Of a stretch of DNA of 64,000 nucleotides, positions 44,101 to 52,915 are shown one piece after another. Under the pieces are notes generated by a model that saw only the letters and a program-made list of their open reading frames with translations, had not been told where the DNA came from and made no database searches. Location: positions 1 through 64,000 of the forward strand of contig DATLLJ010000086.1 of the NCBI GenBank assembly GCA_035537875.1, in the 5' to 3' direction. The position numbers and the translations under genes were made by a program. This DNA comes from DATLLJ01 sp035537875. GTDB lineage: Bacteria; Acidobacteriota; Vicinamibacteria; Vicinamibacterales; CAVVIG01. Each line of letters begins with the position of its first letter. The stretch's first letter is position 1.

Positions 44101-45674
44101 TGTGGGGGCGACGATCGCCCCGCGCGCTGGTGCTCGGAGCGGCCGTCGCGCTTTTCCTGGTCGTCTGCGTCCTTCCCTCCGCGTATCTGCTCGCGCAGAG
44201 CCTCGTCGAGGGGGCCGCGTCATTCACGTTCGAGACTATCCTGCTCGATGCGAGACAGCGTGAGCTCCTGGTCAACAGCGCGCTGCTCGCCTCCGGCACC
44301 GCGATTTTCGCCACGCTGATCGGGGCAACGCTCGGCGTCGTGCTGGCACGAGTCTCCGTGCCGTACAAGGATCTTGTTCGTCTCGCTCTTGCCGCGCCCG
44401 TAACCCTTCCGCCGTACATCGTCGGCCTGGCGTGGATCTACGTTGGCGGCAGTCGAGGAATTCTTGCGACGCTTGTCGGACGAGACTTGCTGTCTGAGTG
44501 GACGTACAGTCTGCCGGGCGTGGTAATCGTGCTGAGCGTAGTGTTCTATCCGTTGTCGATGCTGGCCACGGAGGTGGCGATGCGCGGCATCGATGGCCGT
44601 CTCGAGGAGGCCGCGTTGCTCGTGGCAACGCCCGGTCGCGTGCTCCGTCGGATTTCCTTGCCGCTGGCGTTACCGGGTGTACTGGCCGCCACGCTCGTCA
44701 TTTTTGTGCTCGCCCTGTCCGAGTTTGGCGTGCCTGGGCTGTTGCGCGTGCGCGTGTATCCCACCGAAGTGTTCACAGCGTTTGCGGCCTTGTACGACTT
44801 CGGGCGAGCCACGCTGCTGACCTTGCCGCTCCTGGCCGTGTCGATCGTGGTCGCTGCCACGGCGGGGGTTCTTGTGGGGGACCGACTCGTGGCCACTCGT
44901 CGCGGAACCGGCGTGCCCGCTTTCTCGCTCGACGAGTGGCGGCATGCAGCCCTCGCGTCCATCATCGCCGTGATCACGGTGTCGCTTGTGTTACCCCTCA
45001 CGGTACTCGCGCGCGAAGCGCTGAGCGCACGGTCCTTCCTGGACGCGATGGCTGGTTCGGGCGAAGCGATCGTGAATAGTCTGATTCTCGCCGCAGCGGG
45101 AGCAACGGCCGTGGTCGCACTGGCGGTCTGGATCGGCTACGCGCGAGCTCGTTCACGCTGGGGCCGGTGGGCCGACGTGCTTCTGATCGTGCTGTTCGCC
45201 ATGCCAAGCACGGTGGTTGGTGTGGGCCTGATAGGGCTGTGGAACCGTGCCGGGCCGCTTGGTGAGTTGTACGGGACCGACCTGATGATCCTGCTGGCCT
45301 ACATGGCTCGACTGGTGCCTGTCGCCGCGCTGGCACTCGCGGCAGGCGTGCGGCTCGTGCCGGTGTCGCAGGAGGAAGCCGCTGCCGTGAGTGGTGCGGG
45401 ATGGTGCCGGATGCTGTGGCACATTGTCTTTCCACAGATGACGCTGGCGCTCGGAGCAGCGTGGATTGTGGCGTTTATTCTGGCGTTCGGCGAGCTGGGC
45501 ACGACAATTATCGTGGCGCCGCCCGGTGAAGCGACGCTGCCCATACGCATCTACACGATGATTGCCAACGCGCCGTCGTCACAGGTCGCAGGGCTTGCAC
45601 TCTTGCAGGCGGGTGTGGTCTTTGCGCCACTCGTGCTGCTCGGGCTTGCGAGCTCACTCACGGGGCGGCGGTGA
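44100..45674 (+). CDS. ABC transporter permease, fused two-domain FbpB-like
   Basis: This 524-residue membrane protein has about 12 hydrophobic segments in two halves, each with a binding-protein-dependent permease loop: EEAALLVATPGRVLRRISLPLALPG-type sequence near residue 170 and EEAAAVSGAGWCRMLWHIVFP near residue 435. Fused double permeases are typical of the Fbp/Afu ferric family. ATG 44100 overlaps the binding-protein stop (GTGATG); its own stop overlaps the ATPase start. Confidence 0.88.
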   Translation: MWGRRSPRALVLGAAVALFLVVCVLPSAYLLAQSLVEGAASFTFETILLDARQRELLVNSALLASGTAIFATLIGATLGVVLARVSVPYKDLVRLALAAPVTLPPYIVGLAWIYVGGSRGILATLVGRDLLSEWTYSLPGVVIVLSVVFYPLSMLATEVAMRGIDGRLEEAALLVATPGRVLRRISLPLALPGVLAATLVIFVLALSEFGVPGLLRVRVYPTEVFTAFAALYDFGRATLLTLPLLAVSIVVAATAGVLVGDRLVATRRGTGVPAFSLDEWRHAALASIIAVITVSLVLPLTVLAREALSARSFLDAMAGSGEAIVNSLILAAAGATAVVALAVWIGYARARSRWGRWADVLLIVLFAMPSTVVGVGLIGLWNRAGPLGELYGTDLMILLAYMARLVPVAALALAAGVRLVPVSQEEAAAVSGAGWCRMLWHIVFPQMTLALGAAWIVAFILAFGELGTTIIVAPPGEATLPIRIYTMIANAPSSQVAGLALLQAGVVFAPLVLLGLASSLTGRR

Positions 45675-46354
45675 GCGAGACCTGCTTTCGCATGGTGGGC
45701 GTTACGAAGCGGTACAGCTCACGGGCCGTCGTTGATCACCTGTCGATCGAGGTTGCCGCGGGCGAGACGGTCGTCATCCTGGGTCCAAGCGGGTGCGGCA
45801 AGACGACGCTCCTGCGCCTGGCCGCCGGGCTGGAAGTGCCGGATGACGGCGAGATCTGGCTCGAAGGACGGCAAGTGGCGCGCGCCGGGCGCAGCCTCGT
45901 GCCTCCCCACCAGCGACGGATCGGATTCGTATTTCAGGACCTGGCACTCTGGCCGCACCTGACGGTGCGCGGCAATCTGACGTTCGTCATGGGCTCGGTA
46001 GGCGTCGCGAAGAGTGTGTGGGACGAGCGTGTGAAAAGCGCGCTCGTGCTCGTGCGTATCGACGCGTTGGCGAACCGGTACCCCCATCAGCTATCGGGCG
46101 GAGAGCAGCAGCGGGCCGCGTTGGCGCGTGCGTTTGTCGCCGAGCCTCGTGTGCTCCTCCTCGACGAGCCTTTTTCCAGCCTAGATCCTGAATTGCGCCA
46201 GTCGCTGCGGGCCGAACTCGCTGTTGTGCAACGGACCCTCTCGCTCACGACGATTTACGTCACGCACGATCGAGATGACGCACGCGCCCTCGCGGACCGT
46301 GTCGTGACGATGGAAACGGGGCGGATCAAAGCTGTGACCATTCGCAACCAGTGA
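45671..46354 (+). CDS. ABC transporter ATP-binding protein
   Basis: This 227-residue ATPase has Walker A GPSGCGKTT, Q-loop VFQDLALWPHLTV, signature LSGGEQQRAALARA, Walker B VLLLDEPFSSLD and the switch His in YVTHDRDDA. FbpC/PotA proteins are usually about 350 residues; this one lacks the C-terminal regulatory TOBE domain. The GTG start overlaps the permease stop. It is the last gene of the inserted block; the lgt remnant begins seven bases later. Confidence 0.9.
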   Translation: MSETCFRMVGVTKRYSSRAVVDHLSIEVAAGETVVILGPSGCGKTTLLRLAAGLEVPDDGEIWLEGRQVARAGRSLVPPHQRRIGFVFQDLALWPHLTVRGNLTFVMGSVGVAKSVWDERVKSALVLVRIDALANRYPHQLSGGEQQRAALARAFVAEPRVLLLDEPFSSLDPELRQSLRAELAVVQRTLSLTTIYVTHDRDDARALADRVVTMETGRIKAVTIRNQ

Positions 46355-46360
46355 TGATCC

Positions 46361-46476
46361 GCCGTGGGCCGTTGCCTTTCCCAAGGGCTGCCTCCGACGT
46401 CGGTGCCGGTCCCCAACGCAGTCATGCGAAGCGGTGTTTCAGCGCACGTCTATGCCGTCGTGCCACCCGCCCGCGG
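46361..46476 (+). pseudogene. Degraded 3' fragment of lgt
   Basis: Bases 46361-46436 align with lgt 36702-36780, with roughly 65 of 79 positions alike by eye and three single- or double-base gaps. Bases 46440-46476 then align with the lgt end (36991-37035), including a 20-base exact match at 46452-46471 and 37007-37026. The intervening 200 bases of lgt are missing. The fragment has no open frame of its own. Its distal end overlaps the last codons of the RND pump on the minus strand. Confidence 0.85.
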
Positions 46477-49400
46477 ATTGTTCGCCGGGCGGCCGTACTG
46501 AAGGTACATGGTCGGAACGACGACCATGTTCAGGAACGTTGAGCTCATCAACCCGCACAGGATGACGATCGCCATCGGCGTCTGGATTTCGCTGCCCGCC
46601 TGCCCTCCGCCGGCCGCCAACGGAATCAGGGCCAGCCCGGCCGCCATGGCGGTCATCAGAATCGGGATGAGTCGTTCCCGGGCGCCACGCTCGACCGCTT
46701 CACGAAAGTCCGTGACCCCTTCGTCCTCGATCAGGTGCCGGATGTGCGACACCAGCATGATGCCGTTGCGGGTTGCGATGCCGAACAGCGTGATGAAGCC
46801 GATCATCGACGCGACGCTGAGCACTCCACCGGCCAGGAAAACGCCGGCGACACCGCCGATGAGCGCCAGCGGAAGGTTGAGCATCACGAGGAGAGCATCG
46901 CGGGAACGGCCGAATGCCAGCACGAGCAGCATGAACACGCCTGCGAGGCCCCCCACCCCCAGCAGGAACAGCCGTGACGAGGCCTGCTCTTCGCTTTCGA
47001 ATTGTCCGCCGTACTCGACACGATAGCCTGCCGGCAGCCGGACGTTCTCGGCCACGGCGGTTCGCATGTCCTCCACGACGCTTCCGAGGTCCCGGCCGGC
47101 GACATTGCTCGAGATGACGATGCGTCGCTGCACGTTCTCGCGCAGGATCATGTTCGGGCCTGTTTCCCGGCGGACGTCGGCCAGCAGCCTGACGGGGACG
47201 GTGCCGCCGTTCGGCGTGTCGATGGGGAGATTTGTGAGACGCTCGAAGTCCGCCTGGGAATCGAGGTCGAACTTCACGACCAAATCGAACGCCGTGGCGC
47301 GATCGAAGATCCGGCCCACGGTTGTCCCGGCGAAGGCGGTCTCGACCGCGTCGGCGACCTCGTCGGCGCGCAGCCCGTATCGGGCGATGGCCGGCCGGTT
47401 CAACACGAAACGGACGAACGGCACGTCCATTTGCTGCTCGAGCGAGACATCGACGGCCCCTGGAATGTCCGACACGACCGCGCGGACGCGTTCGCCGAGA
47501 CGACGCAGCGTCGGGAGGTCGTCGCCGAAGATCTTCACCGCGATGTTGGCTCGGGTGCCCGACAGCATGTGATCGATCCGATGGGAGATCGGCTGGCCGA
47601 TGGTGACGTTGGTGCCGGGCAGCGACGAGAAGCCGCGGCGAAGCTCCGCCAGCAGCTCGGCTCGCGGCCGCCCGGTCTGCCGAAGGCCGACGTCGATCTC
47701 GGCCGCCTCGACCCCCTGCACGTGCTCGTCGTACTCTGCCCGGCCGGTGCGTCGGGCGGTGGCCACCACTTCTGGCTGCGCCAGCAGAATCTGTTCGACA
47801 CGCCGTCCGATCTCGTCGGATTTGGCGAGAGACGTGCCGGGCAGCGTATTGGCCTGGATGGTGAGCGACCCCTCGTTGAATTCCGGCAGGAACGCGCTGC
47901 CGGCGCGCGTCATCGCTGCGCCTGCGACAAGGAGCAGCGCCGCGGCGATGGCCATGACGAGTCGGGGCCGATCCAGCGCGCGCGGCAGATCACGCGCAAA
48001 ACGTGCCTTCAGCGAGCGTGCCAGCCATCCCTCATGTCCCGAGAGAATCGACGCCGCACCCGGCAGGAAGGCGACGCCGAGCGCCGGCGTGACGACGATC
48101 GCGACCGCGAGCGATGCCACGAGTGCGACGATGTAAGCGAAGGCGAGCGGCGCCAGCAGGCGACCTTCGACGCCAGATAATCCGAAGATCGGCAGGAACA
48201 CGAGCACGATGATGATCGTGGCGAACACGATCGACAGGCGGACTTCGAGCGTCGCGTCGCGGACGATCTCCGCGGCGCGACGCTGGTCGGCGGCCGGGCG
48301 TGCGGCATTTTCGCGGAGGCGGCGAACCACGTTTTCGACGTCGATGATCGCATCATCCACGAGCGCGCCAATGGCGATCGCCATGCCCCCGAGCGTCATC
48401 GTGTTGATCGTCGCGCCAAAGCCTCGCAGCACGAGCACCGCGGCGGCGAGCGACAGCGGGATGGCCGTCAGGGTGATCGCCGCCGCCCGCACGTTGGCGA
48501 GAAAGAACACGACGATGATGACGACGAGCAGCGCCCCGTCCCGCAACCCCTCGACGACGTTGTCGATCGCCACTTCGATGAAATCGGCCTGGCGGAAGAT
48601 CCGTCGGTCGATGGAGACCCCGGACGGGAGTTCCTGCTGGAGCGCATCGAGCTCGAGATCGAGCCGGCCGGTCAGTTCAACCGTGTTGGACCCGGGTTGC
48701 TTCTGCACACCAACGATGACGGCCGGCCTGCCGTTGCGCGATCCTTCGCCGCGCTTGAGGGCCGCGCCTTCTCGAACATCGGCGATGTCACGAACCAGCA
48801 CGGACCGGTCGCCTCGCAGCGCGATGACGCTGTCGCCGATTTCTTCCGCAGTGCGCGCTCGGCCGATCGTCTGCATGACGTACTCCTGCGGACCCTCGAC
48901 GTAAATGCCCGCCGAGGTGTTCTGGCTCGCCCCGCGCACCGCGTCCAGCAGCTCGTTGACCGAGATGTTGTTGGCACGGAGCTCGTTGACGCGGGCCACG
49001 ACCTGAAACTGCCGCTCCGCGCCGCCGATCGGCGTCACCTGCGACACGCCGGGGACGGCGAGGAGCCGGCGTCGCACCAGCGTGTCTGCCAGCGTCCTGA
49101 GCGTCAGCGGATCGTCGTGGTCCGAGGAGATCGCAAAGAACAGGATCTCGCCCATGATCGACGAAATAGGGGCCAGAATCGGCCGTTCCACCTGCGGCGG
49201 CAGCCCACCGCTCACGAGCGCCAGTTTTTCGGCGACGATTTGCCGGGCCGCGAAGATGTCGGTGCCCCAGTCGAACTCTACCCAGACCACCGCGATGCCC
49301 ACGGCCGTGGCTGAGCGCACTCGCCGGACGCCCGATGCGCCGTTGATGGCCGCCTCCACGGGGAACGTCACGAGCGTCTCCATCTCGTCCGGCGCCATGC

Positions 49401-49563
49401 CGTGGCCTTCGGTGAGCACGGTGACCGTGGGCGCCGTCAAATCGGGGAAGACGTCCACTGGCATGTCACGCGCCGTCCACACGCCGGCGCCGGCCAGGAG
49501 AACCGACAGCCCGAGCACCATCCAGTGATGGCCGATCGACCACTCGATCAGACGCTTCATCAT
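46450..49563 (-). CDS. Heavy-metal efflux RND pump (CusA/CzcA family)
   Basis: This 1037-residue inner-membrane antiporter expels metal ions through a tripartite complex. It has 12 predicted helices and large periplasmic loops. The metal-pump signature in helix 4 is LVDDAIIDVENVVRRLREN, and the N-terminus MMKRLIEWSIGHHWMVLGL is typical. ATG 49563 or 49560 follows AGGAC. Whether it moves Cu(I)/Ag(I) or divalent metals is not decided by sequence. The last 11 codons, including the stop, are read from the antisense of the lgt fragment, so the C-terminal tail is probably not ancestral. Confidence 0.93.
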   Translation of the reverse strand: MMKRLIEWSIGHHWMVLGLSVLLAGAGVWTARDMPVDVFPDLTAPTVTVLTEGHGMAPDEMETLVTFPVEAAINGASGVRRVRSATAVGIAVVWVEFDWGTDIFAARQIVAEKLALVSGGLPPQVERPILAPISSIMGEILFFAISSDHDDPLTLRTLADTLVRRRLLAVPGVSQVTPIGGAERQFQVVARVNELRANNISVNELLDAVRGASQNTSAGIYVEGPQEYVMQTIGRARTAEEIGDSVIALRGDRSVLVRDIADVREGAALKRGEGSRNGRPAVIVGVQKQPGSNTVELTGRLDLELDALQQELPSGVSIDRRIFRQADFIEVAIDNVVEGLRDGALLVVIIVVFFLANVRAAAITLTAIPLSLAAAVLVLRGFGATINTMTLGGMAIAIGALVDDAIIDVENVVRRLRENAARPAADQRRAAEIVRDATLEVRLSIVFATIIIVLVFLPIFGLSGVEGRLLAPLAFAYIVALVASLAVAIVVTPALGVAFLPGAASILSGHEGWLARSLKARFARDLPRALDRPRLVMAIAAALLLVAGAAMTRAGSAFLPEFNEGSLTIQANTLPGTSLAKSDEIGRRVEQILLAQPEVVATARRTGRAEYDEHVQGVEAAEIDVGLRQTGRPRAELLAELRRGFSSLPGTNVTIGQPISHRIDHMLSGTRANIAVKIFGDDLPTLRRLGERVRAVVSDIPGAVDVSLEQQMDVPFVRFVLNRPAIARYGLRADEVADAVETAFAGTTVGRIFDRATAFDLVVKFDLDSQADFERLTNLPIDTPNGGTVPVRLLADVRRETGPNMILRENVQRRIVISSNVAGRDLGSVVEDMRTAVAENVRLPAGYRVEYGGQFESEEQASSRLFLLGVGGLAGVFMLLVLAFGRSRDALLVMLNLPLALIGGVAGVFLAGGVLSVASMIGFITLFGIATRNGIMLVSHIRHLIEDEGVTDFREAVERGARERLIPILMTAMAAGLALIPLAAGGGQAGSEIQTPMAIVILCGLMSSTFLNMVVVPTMYLQYGRPANNPRAGGTTA

Positions 49564-49591
49564 CGTCCTGTCCCCATAGACCTCAGACCGC

Positions 49592-51148
49592 TCAATGCAC
49601 GTGGCCTTCGGCCGGCAGCCCTTTGGCCGCCGATGCCAGTTGAATGTCGTAGGCGCCGCGCGTGACGACGCGCTCACCAGGCTTCACGCCGTTCCGGACG
49701 CCGACAAGATCGGCATCCCTGGACCCAATCTCGATGAAGCGGCGCGCGAAACGCTCGCCCCCCACCTGCACGAAGACGTACGGGCGGCCGGCTTCCATGA
49801 GCACGGCCTCGCGCGGCACAACCGGCAAACGGAGTCGATCGCGGCCGTAGAGCACCGCCGTGCCCGACTGGCCGATCAGCAGCTGCCCGCCCGGATTCTC
49901 GATTTCCATCTGGAGCGGAAGCGCCCGGGTGGTGGGATCGATTACACCTGGATCGTGGACGTGCTCGGGTTCGAGGATGAACGGATCCGGCCGGCCAGGC
50001 ACCTCCAGCGAGAGCCCGGTGGCTTGCCGGGCGATCACGGCGTCCACGGCCGGCACCTGCACTTCGAGCTCGACGCGGTCAGTGCGCACAATCCTGAACA
50101 ACGGCGCCCCCTCGTCGTACGAGGCACCCAGCGTGGCCATGACTTCCGCGAGCCGTCCGCCGATGGGCGCGCGGAGGGCAAAGGCATTGCCCGCCGCCGC
50201 GCCTCCTCCGATCCGCAAGGTCTCGTCGCGTTGCGCGAGGCGCGCCTCTGCCGCCTGAAAGCGCGCCTCGGCGACCGTCAACGCCCGACGCGCCTCCTCG
50301 ACCCGTCGGGCGGGCACGGCGCGCGACGCAAGCAGTTGTTCGGCCCGCTGCTGTTCGACACCGGCCGCTTCGACAGCGGCCCGGGCTTCAGCGAGCTCGG
50401 CGACCAGCGTCGCACGATCCGCGCCGGCCGTCAGGCGCGGTTCCAATCGTGCGAGCACCTGGCCGGGCTGGACTCGTGCGCCGATGGATAACAGCACATC
50501 GGCCATGAGTCGGCCGGCCGCCGGTGCGGCGACTATGGCCTCACCGCCCGGAAGGGGATGGACGGTGGCCGGCGCCCGAATCGACGTCCGCACCTCGCGC
50601 TCCTGGACAAGCGCCGTGGCGAACTCGTTGACCCACTGCTGCTCCTTCAAGTACGCAATCGCCGTCGGGTCGTCGGACCCGCTTGGTGCCGCGACGCTCC
50701 GGGCGGCCTGGTCGTCGGGGAACACCGTGACGCTTCCGAGATCATGTCGATCCGAAAGTCCCGGCGCCTCGAGCAACAGCGCCAACCGGTAGCGTCCAGG
50801 CGCCGGAGGGACCTCCTCGACGCGGAATGCCCCCGGCCGCGACGGCGGTGGACTCTCCAGCACCGTCGGTCGACCACCAGCTTCCGGAGTGAGCTCGACG
50901 CTGGCCTGTCCGGCCGTCACCGGCTTGAAGTCGTCGAGTCTGGTCAGATGCACAGCGAACAGAGCCGGGCGTCCGGACACGAGCGTCGGATATTCCATGA
51001 ACAGCTCGGTCTTCGCCGTCCAGTTCGTCACATCGAACGAAGGAAGCTCCGTCTGTGGGTTTCCGGCCGGGTCGCTCTGTCGAGCGCAGCCGGCCAGGGC
51101 GATCGTCAACAGAAAAACCGTGTCGGCAAATCGGAGTCTCGTTCTCAT
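49592..51148 (-). CDS. Periplasmic adaptor lipoprotein of the RND efflux system
   Basis: This 518-residue membrane-fusion protein links pump and outer-membrane channel. The lipobox is ALAGC (Cys about 21). The first 160 residues form an extra beta domain (SGRPALFAVHLTRLDDFKPVT) absent from short adaptors. A coiled-coil hairpin follows (ATLVAELAEARAAVEAAGVEQQRAEQLLASR), flanked by lipoyl halves (PAAGRLMADVLLSIGARVQPGQ; APIGGRLAEVMATLGA), then beta-barrel and membrane-proximal domains. The C-terminus ends EGHVH. It sits 28 bases upstream of the pump gene and overlaps the TolC-like gene by one base. Confidence 0.92.
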   Translation of the reverse strand: MRTRLRFADTVFLLTIALAGCARQSDPAGNPQTELPSFDVTNWTAKTELFMEYPTLVSGRPALFAVHLTRLDDFKPVTAGQASVELTPEAGGRPTVLESPPPSRPGAFRVEEVPPAPGRYRLALLLEAPGLSDRHDLGSVTVFPDDQAARSVAAPSGSDDPTAIAYLKEQQWVNEFATALVQEREVRTSIRAPATVHPLPGGEAIVAAPAAGRLMADVLLSIGARVQPGQVLARLEPRLTAGADRATLVAELAEARAAVEAAGVEQQRAEQLLASRAVPARRVEEARRALTVAEARFQAAEARLAQRDETLRIGGGAAAGNAFALRAPIGGRLAEVMATLGASYDEGAPLFRIVRTDRVELEVQVPAVDAVIARQATGLSLEVPGRPDPFILEPEHVHDPGVIDPTTRALPLQMEIENPGGQLLIGQSGTAVLYGRDRLRLPVVPREAVLMEAGRPYVFVQVGGERFARRFIEIGSRDADLVGVRNGVKPGERVVTRGAYDIQLASAAKGLPAEGHVH

Positions 51149-52371
51149 TAGGGAATCTCCCAGCCGCTGAGGAACGCGAGCTCGATCTCCGCCTGGCGTA
51201 CGGCCGTATCGAGCAGTGCCTGACGTGTCCTGGACGCCGAACCAATCCGGTAGGCGTCCAGCAGTTCAAGAATGCCGCGTTCGCCGGCGTCGTAGCTCAC
51301 CTGCGCGATGCGCTCGATCTCGTCCGCGCTGCTGACCGCCTGGTCGCGATAACGCGCCGCGGCGCGGCGACGTTCGACGACAGACACGCGGAGCGCCGTG
51401 ATCTGCCCCCGCAGCGTGAGCCGGAAGGCCGCCGCCTGCGCCTGCGCCCTGACGGCTCGCGCGTCCGCCCGGGCACGCTCGGGCTGACCGTAGTCGAAGA
51501 GGGGGAGGGTAGCGTGCACGCTGAAGACACTGCCCAGGTTGCCGCCGGCAATCGTGGACGATTTCGTGCCGGCGACGATTTCCGGGTCCGGAAACTTCTG
51601 TCGTTGCGCGGCCTGGGCGGCGAAATTCGCCGCTTCCACTTCCTTGAGCAACGCCAGATACTCGCCGCGAGTCGCATCCGCCTGCTCGAAAAGCGCGGCC
51701 AGAGGCGGCAGATCCGGACGTGCCGACGGTCCACCGACCGCAACGAGCTGCGCCGGGTCAGACACGTTCGCAAGAAAACTGGCCAGAGCCGCCTGGGCAC
51801 GGGCCCGATCCGTGGCGGCCAAGGCCAGGTCGGTCTCGACGTCGAGCAGTTCGCGCTGCGCCCGCAACCGATCGAAACCTGCTGTGTCACCGGCGGCTTC
51901 GCGTTGAGCCAACACGTCAGCGAGGTTCTTGAGCCTGTCGCCGGTCGCCGTCAGCTCACGTTCTCGAACCTGGGCCGATAGAAGGTCCGCGAACGTCAGA
52001 CGCAAATCGGCCTCGAGGCGCCGCCTGTCATCGCTGACGCGGTTCGAGATCGCGGCGACGCTGGCTTCAGCCGACTCGACTTCCAACCCGCGACGCCCGG
52101 TCACCGGCAATGGCTGCGCGACCATCGTCAGATACTCGGTTACACCCGCCACCGATTCGCGATCGATGGTCAGCCGAGGGTTCGGCGTCCGCCCGGCGAC
52201 GAGCACGTCAGCACGAGCCATCTCGATCGCGGTTTCGATGGCCCGAACACGCGGGCTCTCGCTCGACAGGCGGGCCAACGCATCGGACTCCGTGAGCATA
52301 AGCGACTGCGCGCCAGCACTTCCGGGCCCGATAGCCACGGCAAGTGCCGCGCAGATCATGCGTCTGCGCAT
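51148..52371 (-). CDS. TolC-family outer-membrane channel (CusC/CzcC-like)
   Basis: This 407-residue protein has a signal peptide ending SAGAQ and the two alpha-helical repeats of outer-membrane efflux proteins (LEADLRLTFADLLSAQVRERELTATGDRLKN; LRGQITALRVSVVERRRAAARYRDQ). It forms the exit duct of the metal pump. The operon order is TolC-like, adaptor, pump. The gap upstream of it contains the palindrome GACGAC-CGAG-GTCGTC. Confidence 0.9.
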   Translation of the reverse strand: MRRRMICAALAVAIGPGSAGAQSLMLTESDALARLSSESPRVRAIETAIEMARADVLVAGRTPNPRLTIDRESVAGVTEYLTMVAQPLPVTGRRGLEVESAEASVAAISNRVSDDRRRLEADLRLTFADLLSAQVRERELTATGDRLKNLADVLAQREAAGDTAGFDRLRAQRELLDVETDLALAATDRARAQAALASFLANVSDPAQLVAVGGPSARPDLPPLAALFEQADATRGEYLALLKEVEAANFAAQAAQRQKFPDPEIVAGTKSSTIAGGNLGSVFSVHATLPLFDYGQPERARADARAVRAQAQAAAFRLTLRGQITALRVSVVERRRAAARYRDQAVSSADEIERIAQVSYDAGERGILELLDAYRIGSASRTRQALLDTAVRQAEIELAFLSGWEIP

Positions 52372-52406
52372 AACACCCTCAGGTGAATAGTTGAGTCAGT
52401 ACAGAC

Positions 52407-52422
52407 GACGACCGAGGTCGTC
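52407..52422. promoter_or_regulatory. Palindrome upstream of the metal efflux operon
   Basis: GACGAC-CGAG-GTCGTC is a perfect 6-4-6 palindrome between the His-rich gene and the TolC-like gene. It could be an operator or the stem of a weak intercistronic hairpin; no U tract follows in either direction. Confidence 0.35.
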
Positions 52423-52430
52423 AGAGACGG

Positions 52431-52835
52431 CTATGCAAAGGCAGGCGGTGCGCGGAACGGATGCGAAATCGCCCAGGGCGGATCGTGTACGGACGCGAAA
52501 ACTTCTGCGATGAGAGGCTGGCTCAGTTGGCGGGCCGCCGGCTCTGGCTGAACAGGATGCAGAACGATTTCCGGTGAACGGTGTGCGAACCTCGAGTCTG
52601 GCGTGACGAACCTCGCGTCAAGCCACTGGGCCTCACCGTCTTCGGGGTGGTCGATGTCTGGCCCACCGTGATTGACGTGATGCAGGGCGACGTGGCGGTG
52701 GATGACCTCCGCATGGTGGCCGTCATCGCCACCCTCGGCGATATGAAGGTGCTCCTGCGGCAGGAATGCGAGGCCTGAAAGAGCCACGGCCGCAGCAGCC
52801 GCGACAATCCTGTGGATGACGCTCGAGACCCGCAC
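52431..52835 (-). CDS. His-rich exported protein in the metal efflux operon
   Basis: This 134-residue protein is not a recognised family. Residues 1-24 are a signal peptide-like hydrophobic run. A cluster of about ten His and several Asp/Glu follows (EHLHIAEGGDDGHHAEVIHR and HVALHHVNHGGPDIDH). That composition and its place 59 bases upstream of the TolC-like gene suggest a periplasmic metal-binding accessory of the pump. Similar small His-rich proteins occur at the head of Czc/Cus-type operons; the function here is inferred from context. Confidence 0.65.
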   Translation of the reverse strand: MRVSSVIHRIVAAAAAVALSGLAFLPQEHLHIAEGGDDGHHAEVIHRHVALHHVNHGGPDIDHPEDGEAQWLDARFVTPDSRFAHRSPEIVLHPVQPEPAARQLSQPLIAEVFASVHDPPWAISHPFRAPPAFA

Positions 52836-52915
52836 GACCGCATTATCAGGGCCAGCGGATGAACCGTCAACCGAAACAGCCCTCGGACGGGCGGCCGGAA
52901 GTCAGTCGAGGGGCT

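Noticed and set aside
52407..52422. GACGAC-CGAG-GTCGTC as a terminator
   Set aside because: No U tract follows on either strand; kept only as a low-confidence regulatory palindrome.
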